Below are positions 16,913 to 25,934 of a stretch of DNA of 64,000 nt, piece by piece (within the stretch, counting starts at the first letter, position 1; every line of letters starts with the position of its first letter). This DNA is from SIG480 sp045539475. GTDB taxonomy: Bacteria; Bacillota; Clostridia; Oscillospirales; JAAYXM01. A program made the translations under genes and the position numbers. The notes below the pieces were generated by a model. The model saw nothing but the letters and a program-made list of their open reading frames with translations, was not told the origin of the DNA and ran no database searches. The stretch covers positions 1 to 64,000 of the forward strand of contig JAZQFJ010000085.1 in NCBI GenBank assembly GCA_045539475.1. Direction: 5' to 3'.

Positions 16913-18265
16913 ATGCAAAAAACTGAAATCCGTGATTTTACCCACGGCAATATTATGAGGCAGCTGCTTGTGTTCTCCTGGCCGCTGTTTCTTTCCAATA
17001 TGCTACAGGTTGTTTACAATATGGTAGATATGATAATTGTGGGCAACCGCTATGGAAAGATAGGGCTTTCTGCGGTTTCCGTCGGCGGTGATGTAACGAA
17101 CTTCCTGACGTTTCTTGCGATAGGCTTTGCAAACGCGGGACAGGTAATTATCGCAAAGTACATAGGTGAGGGCAGACGTGATAAATTAAGCCGCTTCGTT
17201 GGAACTATGAGCGCTTTTTTGTTTGCATGTGCCGCTACGCTTAGTGTTTTCGGGCTTGTGTTCAGGACACAAATTCTGGCTCTTATGAATACGCCGGACG
17301 CGGCGTTTGCCGGTGCAATGGAATATTCAACCGTTTGCATGGTGGGGCTCGTGTTTATTTACGGATACAATATTGTCAGCGCAGTTCTCCGCGGAATGGG
17401 AGATTCAAAGCATCCGTTTATATTTATCAGCATCGCAGCGGTGATGAATCTCGTTCTTGATGTAGTATTCATATATGTGTTTGATATGGGTCCGTATGGC
17501 GCCGCGCTTGCAACGGTTATCAGCCAGGGGGTAAGCTTTGTTTGCTGCACCATATTTCTTTTCCGTCACCGCGAACGGTTTGAGCTTAAATTTGAACTTC
17601 GCGATTTCACAAAATGGGATGGCGAAATGCTGTCAGATCTTATAAAGCTCGGAACTCCGATGGCGATAAAAAGCGCGTCTGTGCAGTTTTCGAAGCTGTT
17701 TGTAAATTCGTGGATAAATTCTTACGGAACGGCAGTCTCCGGCTTTGCAGGCATAGCAAACAAGATTGCAAGTATTTCAAATCTCGTGTCCGCGGCGATG
17801 AACACCGCCGGCTCTACCATGATGGGACAGAACCTTGCGGCGAGAAAGTATGACCGTGCAGTGGGCATTATGCGCGCGCTTGCAAAGGTAACTCTCAGTG
17901 CGGCAACGGTGATTTCTCTTGTTATCGTTATTTTTCCGTCACAGGTTTTCCGTATATTCACGAGTGATGCCGAGGTTCTTGCGCTCGGTGGGAAGTATGT
18001 GCCGATCGCGGTGCTTCTATTCTTCGGTGCAGCGTGCCGTGCGATTATGAACGCACTCATAAACGGCAGCGGAAATTATAAGGTGAACTTTGCAACGGCA
18101 ATTCTCGATGGAATTGTTATGAGAATAGGTCTTGCACTTCTGTTCGGACTCGCGCTCGGTATGAAGCATTACGGCTTTTGGCTGGGTGATGCCCTCGCCG
18201 GCTTTACTCCGTTCTGGGTTGGGCTTATATTCTACTTCTCCGGCAAATGGAAAAAGGAAGAATAG
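16913..18265 (+). CDS. MATE family efflux transporter
   Basis: 450 residues, about 12 spans. The N-terminus (GNIMRQLLVFSWPLFLSNML, then VYNMVDMIIVGNRYG) is the usual clostridial MATE pattern. It is only moderately similar to the MATE protein at 11031, so they are distinct paralogues. The substrate is unknown. It lies 70 bases after the foldase gene, across a terminator, so it may depend on read-through or a promoter I could not see. It converges on the XRE gene with four bases between stops. Confidence 0.9.
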   Translation: MQKTEIRDFTHGNIMRQLLVFSWPLFLSNMLQVVYNMVDMIIVGNRYGKIGLSAVSVGGDVTNFLTFLAIGFANAGQVIIAKYIGEGRRDKLSRFVGTMSAFLFACAATLSVFGLVFRTQILALMNTPDAAFAGAMEYSTVCMVGLVFIYGYNIVSAVLRGMGDSKHPFIFISIAAVMNLVLDVVFIYVFDMGPYGAALATVISQGVSFVCCTIFLFRHRERFELKFELRDFTKWDGEMLSDLIKLGTPMAIKSASVQFSKLFVNSWINSYGTAVSGFAGIANKIASISNLVSAAMNTAGSTMMGQNLAARKYDRAVGIMRALAKVTLSAATVISLVIVIFPSQVFRIFTSDAEVLALGGKYVPIAVLLFFGAACRAIMNALINGSGNYKVNFATAILDGIVMRIGLALLFGLALGMKHYGFWLGDALAGFTPFWVGLIFYFSGKWKKEE

Positions 18266-18269
18266 CGTC

Positions 18270-18509
18270 CTATTTTAGCAGTTCTTCAAAGGCTACATTA
18301 AAAACCTTTGTGAATGCGCACAATTCAATATCAGTAACAAAACGCTTTCCGCACTCTATGCGCTGGATGGCGTTTTTATCAATATCAATCCCTATAAGCT
18401 GCATTCTGTCGGCAAGTTCCCGTTGTGAAATTGCCAGATTGGCACGCAGGTGTGATATGTTTTTGCCGCAAATATTGTTAAGTCCATCTTTTGATTTGTT
18501 TATAAACAT
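18270..18509 (-). CDS. XRE-type helix-turn-helix repressor-like protein
   Basis: 79 residues, almost entirely a Cro/C1 HTH domain (LRANLAISQRELADRMQLIG, then DKNAIQRIECGKRFVTDIEL). The start at 18509 is chosen because AAAGGAAAGGG lies directly upstream; the in-frame start at 18545 lacks one. Its promoter region (TATAAT on the minus strand at 18553-18558) lies next to a 51-base palindrome, so autorepression is likely. The divergent gene beyond the palindrome (18630) is probably a co-regulated partner. Confidence 0.85.
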   Translation of the reverse strand: MFINKSKDGLNNICGKNISHLRANLAISQRELADRMQLIGIDIDKNAIQRIECGKRFVTDIELCAFTKVFNVAFEELLK

Positions 18510-18562
18510 AAAATCCCTTTCCTTTTGACATTTTGTGCTTGTCATTGAAGAAATTATATGTT

Positions 18563-18613
18563 ATAATCAACTCATATATGACATTCACTGAATGTCATAT
18601 ATGAGTTGATTAT
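18563..18613. promoter_or_regulatory. 51-bp perfect palindrome, putative operator
   Basis: Two 25-base arms are exact complements around a single C at 18588 (left arm starts ATAATCAACTCATATATGAC). It lies exactly between the divergent XRE gene and the small Cys-rich gene, covering the expected -35 side of the XRE promoter. Perfect arms of this length exceed a normal HTH site, so it may hold several sites or a duplicated divergent promoter. Confidence 0.7.
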
Positions 18614-18629
18614 GGAAAGGGATCGTGTT

Positions 18630-18812
18630 ATGATAGTTTCATGCAGAAACGATATTTGTGTATATTGGAAAAATGATGAGTGTATGTTAGAAGCTATTGA
18701 TATCAATGATGCAGGTTTTTGCGATGATTACATTTCAGTGAACATACCTTCGGAAGAATTGGAATATTACAGAAAAAAGCATCTTGATGATTTAAGGAAT
18801 AGAGCGTATTGA
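18630..18812 (+). CDS. small Cys-rich protein of unknown function
   Basis: 60 residues starting MIVSCRNDICVYWKNDEC. Four cysteines (C-x4-C-x8-C and a later one in AGFCDDY) look like a small zinc-binding fold, loosely reminiscent of DUF1540-type proteins, but I cannot assign it. GGAAAGGG precedes the ATG at 18630; an earlier in-frame ATG at 18612 would overlap the palindrome. It is divergent from the XRE gene and likely shares its operator. Confidence 0.6.
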   Translation: MIVSCRNDICVYWKNDECMLEAIDINDAGFCDDYISVNIPSEELEYYRKKHLDDLRNRAY

Positions 18813-18899
18813 ATCTGTAATTTTTCGTGCGGGTTTGTCTTTTATAGCTTTTATACAAAAAAATTCCCAAATTTTTGCTAATATTTTCACAAAAAGCAG

Positions 18900-18928
18900 T
18901 TGTAAATTTGATTAAAATCGTTTATAAT
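18900..18928 (+). promoter_or_regulatory. promoter of gap
   Basis: TTGTAA, 17 bases, TATAAT, ending 37 bases before the start. Confidence 0.7.
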
Positions 18929-18964
18929 GGTAACATACGAAAATTTTTTAGGAGGAATATCACC

Positions 18965-19975
18965 ATGAGTATCAAAATCGGTATTAACGGCTTTGGCCGT
19001 ATCGGCCGTATGGTTTTCCGCGCAAGCGTAAACCATCCTGAAATCGAAGTTGTCGGCATCAACGACCTTTGCCCGGCAGACTACCTTGCATACATGCTTA
19101 AGTATGACACAATGCACGGTCAGTTTGAGGGAACAATCGATTCCACAGAGAACTCCATCATTGTTAACGGTAAGGAAATTCCGATTTCCGCTGAGCGTGA
19201 TCCGGCTGCTCTTCCGTGGGGCAAGCTCGGCGCTGAGTACGTTGTTGAGTCCACAGGTCTCTTCCTTACAAAGGAAAAGGCTGAGGGTCACCTTAAAGCA
19301 GGCGCTAAGAAGGTTGTTATGTCCGCTCCGTCCAAGGACGACACTCCGATGTTCGTTATGGGCGTTAACAACAAGGACTACACTTCCGACATGAACTTTG
19401 TTTCCAACGCTTCCTGCACAACAAACTGCCTTGCTCCGATTGCTAAGGTTCTTAACGACAACTGGGGCATCACAGAAGGTCTTATGACCACTGTTCACTC
19501 TGCTACTGCTACACAGAAGACTGTTGACGGTCCGTCTCTTAAGGACTGGCGCGGCGGCCGTGCAGCAAGCGGCAACATCATCCCGTCTTCCACAGGTGCT
19601 GCAAAGGCTGTTGGTAAGGTTATTCCGGAGCTCAACGGCAAGCTCACAGGTATGTCCATGCGTGTTCCGACTCTCGATGTTTCTGTTGTTGACCTTACAG
19701 TTAACCTTGCAAAGCCGGCAAAGTACGACGAGATCTGCGCAGCTATGAAGGCTGCTTCCGAGGGCGAGCTTAAGGGTATCCTCGGTTACACTGAAGAAGC
19801 AGTTGTTTCTTCTGACTTCCTCGGCGATACACGCACATCCATCTTCGATAAGGATGCAGGTATTGCTCTCACCGATACATTCGTAAAGGTTGTTTCCTGG
19901 TACGACAACGAAATCGGTTACTCCAACAAGGTTCTTGAGCTTATCAAGCACATGTACTCTGTTGACCACAAGTAA
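18965..19975 (+). CDS. gap: glyceraldehyde-3-phosphate dehydrogenase
   Basis: 336 residues. The NAD-binding start is KIGINGFGRIGRMVF. Catalytic Cys151 lies in SNASCTTNCLAP, and the substrate loop is PSSTGAAKAVGKVIPEL. Catalyses the NAD-linked oxidation and phosphorylation of glyceraldehyde 3-phosphate in glycolysis. The start at 18965 follows TTAGGAGG; upstream in-frame starts are ignored. Codon choice is markedly more biased than in neighbours, as expected of a highly expressed gene. Monocistronic, with its own promoter and terminator. Confidence 0.98.
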   Translation: MSIKIGINGFGRIGRMVFRASVNHPEIEVVGINDLCPADYLAYMLKYDTMHGQFEGTIDSTENSIIVNGKEIPISAERDPAALPWGKLGAEYVVESTGLFLTKEKAEGHLKAGAKKVVMSAPSKDDTPMFVMGVNNKDYTSDMNFVSNASCTTNCLAPIAKVLNDNWGITEGLMTTVHSATATQKTVDGPSLKDWRGGRAASGNIIPSSTGAAKAVGKVIPELNGKLTGMSMRVPTLDVSVVDLTVNLAKPAKYDEICAAMKAASEGELKGILGYTEEAVVSSDFLGDTRTSIFDKDAGIALTDTFVKVVSWYDNEIGYSNKVLELIKHMYSVDHK

Positions 19976-19996
19976 GATATAACTTGTAAAGTAATG

Positions 19997-20028
19997 CCGC
20001 CGCGATGGATTTCCACCGCGGCGGTTTT
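19997..20028 (+). terminator. terminator of gap
   Basis: CCGCCGCG..TGG pairs with CCA..CGCGGCGG and is followed by TTTT. Confidence 0.85.
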
Positions 20029-20056
20029 GTGTATACAGAATCTTTTTCGATGAGGT

Positions 20057-20085
20057 TTGACATATGCAGGACGGGGTGGTATACT
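20057..20085 (+). promoter_or_regulatory. promoter of EamA permease
   Basis: TTGACA, 17 bases, TATACT. Confidence 0.85.
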
Positions 20086-20116
20086 AATAAACAGCTTAAA
20101 AAAGGAGATTTACATA

Positions 20117-21004
20117 ATGTATATTGCATTTTTGCTTTTGATATCTGTGACGGCATCACAGCTTTTGAATATTTCGTATAAAAAAGGTGCGGAAAGAACG
20201 GTAGACCCCATTTCCTCTCCACCGCTTATGTGTACGTTTGCGGCAATTTTTATTGCGTGTGTTTTCACGGTTGCGGCGGTTATTGTCGACGGCGATGTGG
20301 CTTTCCCGAATAAGATGAGTATTCTTTATGCGCTCTGTCTCGGAATTGCATATGCGTTTGCGTCGTTTTTCTATCTCGTAGCGCTGTCCACGGGACCATA
20401 TACTATTTCTGCCATTCTCCTAAATTTAAGCTCGTTTATGCCTATTCTTTACAGCAGGATATTCCTTGGCGAGGATGTTACGGTACCGCAGATTATCGGG
20501 CTTACGGTGGTGATCGTTTCGTGTGCGCTTCTTACAACTGTACGGAGCCGCGGTGCGCAGGATGCAAAGGTGAACGTGCGCTGGACAGTGTGCGTGATTC
20601 TGATGTTTTTCTCAAACAGCATGATAAGCTTTTTTATCCGCGTAAATACAACTCTCGCACCGGAAACATCATCCAATTCCATGTTTGCCGCGGCGTATGT
20701 TTTTGCCGCTATCATCTGTTTTTCTTTCTTCCTCATAACGAAAGGTCTGAAAAAGAAAATAAGCCCGAAGCCGCTTATTTTCCCTGCGGCGTGTGTTGCA
20801 GGTTCCCTTGCAATGCAGCTTGCACCAACGGCAATTCTGCCCAAATTTCTTTCCGCCGCGCTTCAGTACCCAATTGAAAAAGGCGCATCTATCCTTGCCG
20901 GAGTGGCAATAGGGATGATTTTCTTCAAGGAGAGAATCGGCAAAGTCGGATGGTTTTGCATTGCGGCGATTATCGCGGCAATGTGCCTGCTTGGGATAAA
21001 GTAA
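20117..21004 (+). CDS. EamA/DMT family permease
   Basis: 295 residues with ten hydrophobic spans, as in drug/metabolite (DMT) permeases. Late residues (GVAIGMIFFKERIGKVGW) fit the end of the second EamA repeat. The start at 20117 is set by AAAAGGAGATT; the earlier in-frame ATG lies inside the promoter. The substrate is unknown. Single gene, terminated at 21019. Confidence 0.85.
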   Translation: MYIAFLLLISVTASQLLNISYKKGAERTVDPISSPPLMCTFAAIFIACVFTVAAVIVDGDVAFPNKMSILYALCLGIAYAFASFFYLVALSTGPYTISAILLNLSSFMPILYSRIFLGEDVTVPQIIGLTVVIVSCALLTTVRSRGAQDAKVNVRWTVCVILMFFSNSMISFFIRVNTTLAPETSSNSMFAAAYVFAAIICFSFFLITKGLKKKISPKPLIFPAACVAGSLAMQLAPTAILPKFLSAALQYPIEKGASILAGVAIGMIFFKERIGKVGWFCIAAIIAAMCLLGIK

Positions 21005-21018
21005 ATATAGGAATATTC

Positions 21019-21058
21019 AAAAACGCACCTTTGTATGTAGACAAAAGTGCGTTTTTTT
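21019..21058 (+). terminator. terminator of EamA gene
   Basis: AAAAACGCAC..TTTGT pairs with ACAAAA..GTGCG and is followed by seven Ts. Confidence 0.85.
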
Positions 21059-21059
21059 G

Positions 21060-21078
21060 TTGGTCGGAGTGACAGGGC
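21060..21078 (-). repeat. 3' tRNA-Pro fragment
   Basis: Nineteen bases identical to the 3' end of the intact tRNA-Pro at 21262-21280 (T-stem end, acceptor, discriminator and CCA). It is on the same strand and 184 bases away. Confidence 0.9.
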
Positions 21079-21262
21079 GCATATTGCTTTGCAATCTGCC
21101 GTGCTTGACGACCGCTCCGCACTGCTCGCAGTACCCGTCTTCGCACATCGCTTCTAAAAAACAGTCCACAGGACTCTTTTTTGACGAAGCGACCTTCTCA
21201 AGGTTCGAGCCCTCTCATATCAAAAAAATAAAGCAGAAGTCATTGCGGACATCTACTTTATT

Positions 21263-21338
21263 TGGTCGGAGTGACAGGGCTCGAACCTGCGGCCTGATGG
21301 TCCCAAACCACCCGCGCTACCAGCTGCGCCACACCCCG
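21263..21338 (-). tRNA. tRNA-Pro (anticodon TGG)
   Basis: 76 nt on the minus strand, 21338 down to 21263. The acceptor arm CGGGGTG pairs with CACTCCG. The D arm contains GGCGCAGCTGGTAGCGC. The anticodon loop TTTGGGA gives anticodon TGG. The T arm contains GGTTCGAGCC. CCA is encoded after discriminator A. It lies between partial copies of itself. Confidence 0.95.
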
Positions 21339-21491
21339 ATAAATATTAACTTGTTTAAAGCAGCTGTCCGCTGCGCTTCCTGTTGCAACTAAGGCTCTGT
21401 CTGCGTGAGCAGAGCTCACTTGCTAATCGCCAAGTTGCCGCCACTCCTTATCCCTCGCTGTATCTGCCACCGGCAGCGCTCGGGAACGTCC

Positions 21492-21520
21492 CCAGCTGCG
21501 CCACACCCCGGTAAATATTA
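21492..21520 (-). repeat. 5' tRNA-Pro fragment plus upstream flank
   Basis: 29 bases matching 21320-21348 with one mismatch. They include the first 19 nt of the tRNA (acceptor 5' strand into the D arm) and ten bases of its upstream flank. Between the fragments, 21079-21262 and 21349-21491 hold GC-rich hairpin-rich sequence without genes, including a plus-strand stretch near 21200 (AAGGTTCGAGCCCTCT) that resembles a tRNA T arm. Confidence 0.85.
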
Positions 21521-21663
21521 AGTTTCAATTCGTGACTAAACTATTATAATACAATAATCGTTTAAAGTCAACACGAAAAATCGGAAAACAAACAACAAAA
21601 ATCAGATATTTTTTAACCTGCTTTACAATTTGCTTGGAGTTTTGATTAAATTCTTAAATTGCA

Positions 21664-22308
21664 TTAATGTATAAGCTTATGCAGAAACCCGCTTGCCATA
21701 AGCAGACCAAGCAGAATGAGCAATATGCCGCAGATGAGGTTTATTTTTCTGTAATGTTTATTTATTGTTTCAAACAATCCGCCGAGGCGGTCGAGCAAAA
21801 ATGCGGATACAATGAACGGAACCGCAAGCCCGAGCGAATATACAAGCAGGAGAAGCACTCCCGTTCCGACTGCACCTGAGGCTGACGCTGTGGCAAGCGC
21901 AGTTCCGAGCCATGCGCTGAGGCAAGGGGCGTGGCTTATTGAGAACATAACTCCGAGTACAAAAGCCGAAAGCTTCCCGGTAATTTTAATAGACGAATGA
22001 CCGTTTCCGAATACAGGTAGATGTATAATTCCGAGAAAATCAAGACCGAGAAGTATTATCACAATCCCGCAAATCAAATCAATTGTGCCGTGAAACTCAT
22101 GAAGAAGCTCGCCTATTCCTCCTGCAAAAAAACCGAGCAAACAAAACACAGAGGTAAAGCCTGCAATGAAACACAGAACATTGAGCAATGCTGTTGTTTT
22201 TTTATTTGCATGCCCTGAAAAATATGATATATATAACGGCAAAAGCGGTAGCATACACGGCGATACAAATGAAATGATCCCTTCAGAAAAAGTTATCAGA
22301 TACTGCAT
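21664..22308 (-). CDS. ccdA: CcdA-like thiol-disulfide membrane transporter
   Basis: 214 residues, six membrane spans. The two redox cysteines stand in the conserved settings FVSPCMLPLLPLY and SISHAPCLSAW. CcdA passes electrons from cytoplasmic thioredoxin across the membrane to extracytoplasmic thiol proteins (cytochrome c maturation, spore-related thiol-disulfide proteins in Bacillus). No partner thioredoxin-like lipoprotein lies next to it. GGAAGGATGTG precedes the start. No clear terminator is seen on its left. Confidence 0.9.
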   Translation of the reverse strand: MQYLITFSEGIISFVSPCMLPLLPLYISYFSGHANKKTTALLNVLCFIAGFTSVFCLLGFFAGGIGELLHEFHGTIDLICGIVIILLGLDFLGIIHLPVFGNGHSSIKITGKLSAFVLGVMFSISHAPCLSAWLGTALATASASGAVGTGVLLLLVYSLGLAVPFIVSAFLLDRLGGLFETINKHYRKINLICGILLILLGLLMASGFLHKLIH

Positions 22309-22348
22309 ATTTACACATCCTTCCGGTTGACTTCAGCTAACTGCTATA

Positions 22349-22377
22349 ATATTACCATAAATTTCCATTCAGGTCAA
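22349..22377 (-). promoter_or_regulatory. promoter of ccdA
   Basis: TTGACC, 17 bases, TAATAT on the minus strand. Confidence 0.65.
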
Positions 22378-22410
22378 TATCTCTTTTATGTTAAATCGGC
22401 AAACAATATT

Positions 22411-22449
22411 AAAAAAGATGTGGCCAAAAACAAAGCGTTTTGACCACAT
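22411..22449 (-). terminator. terminator of the MFS gene
   Basis: ATGTGGTCAAAA pairs with TTTTGGCCACAT (one mismatch) and is followed on the minus strand by CTTTTTT. Confidence 0.8.
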
Positions 22450-22453
22450 ACCG

Positions 22454-23710
22454 TTATATATCATATTCGCGGATGAACTTTTTCCACTTAGGATAAATCA
22501 TCGCAATAAGAATAAGAGCTATAACACAGAGCACAGCAAGAAGTCCCATAACCACTGTCCAGTTCCACAAATCTGCTACAAGAGCGATTCCGTAGCTCTG
22601 AATCACTATTCCCAGTGCGGCACCTGCGTTTACTATTCCGGCAACTTCACCGTTCTTTCCGTATTTTGCAAACCTCATCGAATAGTACTGAGCAAAAAGG
22701 CCGGAAGCCGCAGCCATCGCTATTGTCAGAGAAAGGGAAATGATAATGAAGACAACATTGATTTTTCCTACGAGCATGGTGAATAAAAGCATGGGGAGCA
22801 TCAGGAACGTGAAAAGACGCATACCCTTTATGATATCCGGAATCCGCCTCGGGTAAACAGCCTTTGCTGTAAACATACCAACAAGGCCGGAAAGAATAAT
22901 AATTATGTTAAGCATATTTCCTATAGCAGGTGATATTTCATCATAGGATTCCATAAGCAGCGTGGGCGCAATATTCTTAAGTCCGAGTTCGATAAGACCA
23001 CGGATAACTGTGACGGTAACGAACAGATAGAGTCCGCACTTTTTGAACATAGTTTTACTGCTTGTGTCGAGTGTCTCATTGATCTCAACGTCGCCGTGTA
23101 TCGGCTTTGCAGGGATGCCGTCATCCGGAACCATTTTTTTCTCGGCACGAGGATAAATGATAAGAAAGCCTATTGCGAAAATGAACAGGAGTATTGCGGA
23201 AAGAAGGAAATTGTCCTGCCATCTTTTCATCACTGCTGATAAAATAAACGTAAGACAAAGACCGAAGGTTGAAGCGAAGGTTATGTAATACACTCCGCGA
23301 ATTCTATGCTCGTGTGCAAGCTGAGAAGAAACAATTTTAAATATTGCAGGCCACAGCGCAAACTGGAGACAAGCGTTAAGCGTCCATACAACGAGCATTA
23401 AATAATAATTCTGATTTATATAGATAACGAGGTTCGCGGTCGCCGCGCCGAGAAGCCCTATTATGATGAGAATATCCGGACGCCAACGGTCGGCAAGGCG
23501 TCCGCCGACGATTTGCAAAGGCGCGTATGCAAGGTAGAAGAGCGCCGTGATAAGTCCGGTCTGGGATTTGGTCATAATCCCTTCGGCTACGATTGAAGCC
23601 ATGGCTCCGGAGAAGCAGTTTTTCGTCATGTATACAACCGCGTACATGAGCCACACGTACACAAAAAGCCTGAAACTTGTTTTATGGTCATTAAGGTGTT
23701 TTTTGTTCAT
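22454..23710 (-). CDS. MFS transporter, OPA (GlpT/UhpT)-like
   Basis: 418 residues and 12 spans with a long central cytoplasmic loop (~185-230). The A-loop motif is GGRLADRWRPDI (residues ~68-79). Early residues (YMTKNCFSGAMASIV) resemble organophosphate:phosphate antiporters, where glycerol-3-phosphate or hexose phosphates are exchanged for phosphate. That assignment is tentative. The start at 23710 (ATG) is preferred over the TTG at 23731; AGAGATGACC lies upstream. Single gene with its own terminator. Confidence 0.8.
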   Translation of the reverse strand: MNKKHLNDHKTSFRLFVYVWLMYAVVYMTKNCFSGAMASIVAEGIMTKSQTGLITALFYLAYAPLQIVGGRLADRWRPDILIIIGLLGAATANLVIYINQNYYLMLVVWTLNACLQFALWPAIFKIVSSQLAHEHRIRGVYYITFASTFGLCLTFILSAVMKRWQDNFLLSAILLFIFAIGFLIIYPRAEKKMVPDDGIPAKPIHGDVEINETLDTSSKTMFKKCGLYLFVTVTVIRGLIELGLKNIAPTLLMESYDEISPAIGNMLNIIIILSGLVGMFTAKAVYPRRIPDIIKGMRLFTFLMLPMLLFTMLVGKINVVFIIISLSLTIAMAAASGLFAQYYSMRFAKYGKNGEVAGIVNAGAALGIVIQSYGIALVADLWNWTVVMGLLAVLCVIALILIAMIYPKWKKFIREYDI

Positions 23711-23878
23711 TTTCAGGTCATCTCTTTTCAAGTTATATCAAATGTTTTCAAGCAAATATTATTATAGGTTATCAATAAAAAAATGTCAATGTACAAATTT
23801 GCATTATTTTTGCACTTTAGTTACAAAAACGGGGAAAGAATATAATCAATATTGAGTGATGTTTTAATAAAATAATGC

Positions 23879-23907
23879 TTTACACTGCTCCGTAATTATG
23901 ATAAAAT
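23879..23907 (+). promoter_or_regulatory. promoter of transketolase
   Basis: TTTACA, 17 bases, TAAAAT. Reasonable match 34 bases before the start. Confidence 0.55.
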
Positions 23908-23941
23908 GAATATAATCGAAATTTGTTTTGAGGTGAAATTA

Positions 23942-25918
23942 ATGAAAACGGTAAAACAGCAGACAATTGATACGATGCGCGTGCTTGCGGCAGAAGCTAT
24001 CGATAAGGCAAAATCCGGACATCCGGGTATTGCTCTCGGTGCTATGCCGATGGCATACACTCTTTGGGCAGAGAAAATGAAGCACAGCCCGAAAAACTCA
24101 AAGTGGCAGAACCGCGACCGCTTTATTCTTTCCTCCGGTCACGGCTCGGCGATGCTTTATTCGCTTCTCCATATGTTTGATTACGGTCTTACGCTTGATG
24201 ACCTTAAGGCTTTCCGTCAGGAAGGCAGCAAGACTCCGGGACATCCGGAGTACCGCGAGGTAAACGGCGTTGAGATTACCACAGGTCCGCTTGGACAGGG
24301 TATTGCAAACGGTGTCGGTTTTGCAATGGCAGAGCGCCGTCTTGCATCAATGTTCAACCGCGACGGTATGGATATTGTTGACCACTATACATATGTTCTT
24401 TGCGGCGACGGTTGCCTTATGGAAGGTATTGCATCTGAGGCAGCTTCCCTTGCAGGAACACTCGGACTTGGAAAGCTTATAGTGCTTTATGATTCAAACT
24501 CCATAACAATTGAAGGAAGCACCGATATTGCATTTACAGAAGATGTGTGTGCACGCTTTGAAGCATATGGCTGGCAGACTCTCTCCGTTGCAGACGGCAA
24601 CGACACCGATGTTATCGCGGCTGCGATTGACGAAGCAAAGGCAGAGAAGAACAAGCCGACTCTTATCAAGATTACAACCGAAATCGGTTACGGCGCTCCG
24701 AATGCAGGAACAAGCCAGGTTCACGGTGAGGCTCTCGGTGCAGAAAAGCTTGCAAAGCTTAAAGAAAACCTTGAGATGCCGGCAGAAGAGTTCTTCGTGG
24801 CAGACGAGGTTTACGCTCATATGAAGGAAATTGTTTCCGAGCTCAACAAGAACGAGGATGAATGGAACAAGATCTTCTCCGATTACGCAAAAAAATATCC
24901 GGAGCTTGCAAAAGAATGGGAAGCTCTTATGTCCGGCGAGCTCGATATGGCAGCTCTTGATTCCGATGAATTCTGGGGCTTTGAAAATAAGGCAAACGCT
25001 ACGCGTAATCTCTCCGGCGAGATGATAAACCGCCTTGCAAAGATTATGCCGAGCCTCTTTGGTGGCTCTGCTGACCTTGCACCGTCTAACAAGACAAACA
25101 TCAAGGAAGGCGGAGATTACAGCAAGAACGATTATGCAGGCCGCAACATCCACTTTGGTGTTCGTGAGCATGCAATGGGCGCTATTGCAAACGCAATGGC
25201 AGCATACGGCGGCATTCATCCGTTTGTTGCAACCTTCTTTGTGTTCTCGGATTACTTAAAGCCGGCTATGCGTCTTTCAGCTCTTATGGAGCTTCCGGTA
25301 ACATACGTCTTCTCGCATGACTCCATCGGTGTCGGCGAGGACGGTCCGACTCATCAGCCGATTGAGCAGCTTGCTGCAATGCGCTCTATCCCGGGATTTG
25401 TTGATTTCCGTCCGGCTGACGGACATGAAACTGCTGCTGCATGGTACTATGCAGTTACAAACGGCAAGCATCCGGTAGGTATCGCGCTTACACGTCAGAA
25501 CCTCCCGTACTATGAAGAGACAGGTAAGGCTGCACTCAAGGGCGGTTATGTCCTCCGCGACAGCGACAATGCAGAGGTTATCCTTATCGGCTCCGGTTCA
25601 GAGCTTGAGCTTTGCTACAAGGCATATGACGAGCTTAAGGCAGCGGGAATTGCTGCACGCGTTGTTTCTATGCCGTCTGTTGCGCTCTTCGAGATGCAGA
25701 GTGAGGAATATCGCGAGAGCGTTCTTCCGAAGAGCATCCGTGCAAGAGTTTTTGTTGAGGCAGGCTGTGGCTTCGGTCTTGACCGCTATGTAGGTCTTGA
25801 CGGTGCAAAGATTTGCATGGAAGGCTTCGGTGCTTCGGCTCCGTATTCAAAGCTCTTCCCGAAGTTCGGCTTTACTGTTGAAAACGTTGTTGCAACAGCA
25901 AAAAAGCTTGTAAAGTAA
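23942..25918 (+). CDS. tkt: transketolase
   Basis: 658 residues, full length. The thiamine diphosphate domain contains SGHPGIALGAMP, GPLGQGIANGVGFA and CGDGCLMEGIASEAA. The pyrimidine domain contains GVREHAMGAIANAMA and THDSIGVGEDGPTHQP-like residues (here starting SHDSIGVGEDG). Moves two-carbon units in the non-oxidative pentose phosphate pathway. The start at 23942 follows GAGGTG; an upstream in-frame ATG at 23906 lies at the promoter. Like gap it has strongly biased codons. Monocistronic. Confidence 0.97.
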   Translation: MKTVKQQTIDTMRVLAAEAIDKAKSGHPGIALGAMPMAYTLWAEKMKHSPKNSKWQNRDRFILSSGHGSAMLYSLLHMFDYGLTLDDLKAFRQEGSKTPGHPEYREVNGVEITTGPLGQGIANGVGFAMAERRLASMFNRDGMDIVDHYTYVLCGDGCLMEGIASEAASLAGTLGLGKLIVLYDSNSITIEGSTDIAFTEDVCARFEAYGWQTLSVADGNDTDVIAAAIDEAKAEKNKPTLIKITTEIGYGAPNAGTSQVHGEALGAEKLAKLKENLEMPAEEFFVADEVYAHMKEIVSELNKNEDEWNKIFSDYAKKYPELAKEWEALMSGELDMAALDSDEFWGFENKANATRNLSGEMINRLAKIMPSLFGGSADLAPSNKTNIKEGGDYSKNDYAGRNIHFGVREHAMGAIANAMAAYGGIHPFVATFFVFSDYLKPAMRLSALMELPVTYVFSHDSIGVGEDGPTHQPIEQLAAMRSIPGFVDFRPADGHETAAAWYYAVTNGKHPVGIALTRQNLPYYEETGKAALKGGYVLRDSDNAEVILIGSGSELELCYKAYDELKAAGIAARVVSMPSVALFEMQSEEYRESVLPKSIRARVFVEAGCGFGLDRYVGLDGAKICMEGFGASAPYSKLFPKFGFTVENVVATAKKLVK

Positions 25919-25934
25919 ACTGAATATCAAAGTG

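Noticed and set aside
15832..16998. 388-residue frame antisense to the PrsA-like gene
   Set aside because: Antisense shadow with no start signal; the plus strand has a lipobox and a parvulin domain.
18887..19969. 360-residue frame antisense to gap
   Set aside because: It is a shadow produced by the strong codon bias of gap; it has no ribosome binding site and reads as Cys/Val/Asn-rich low-complexity sequence.
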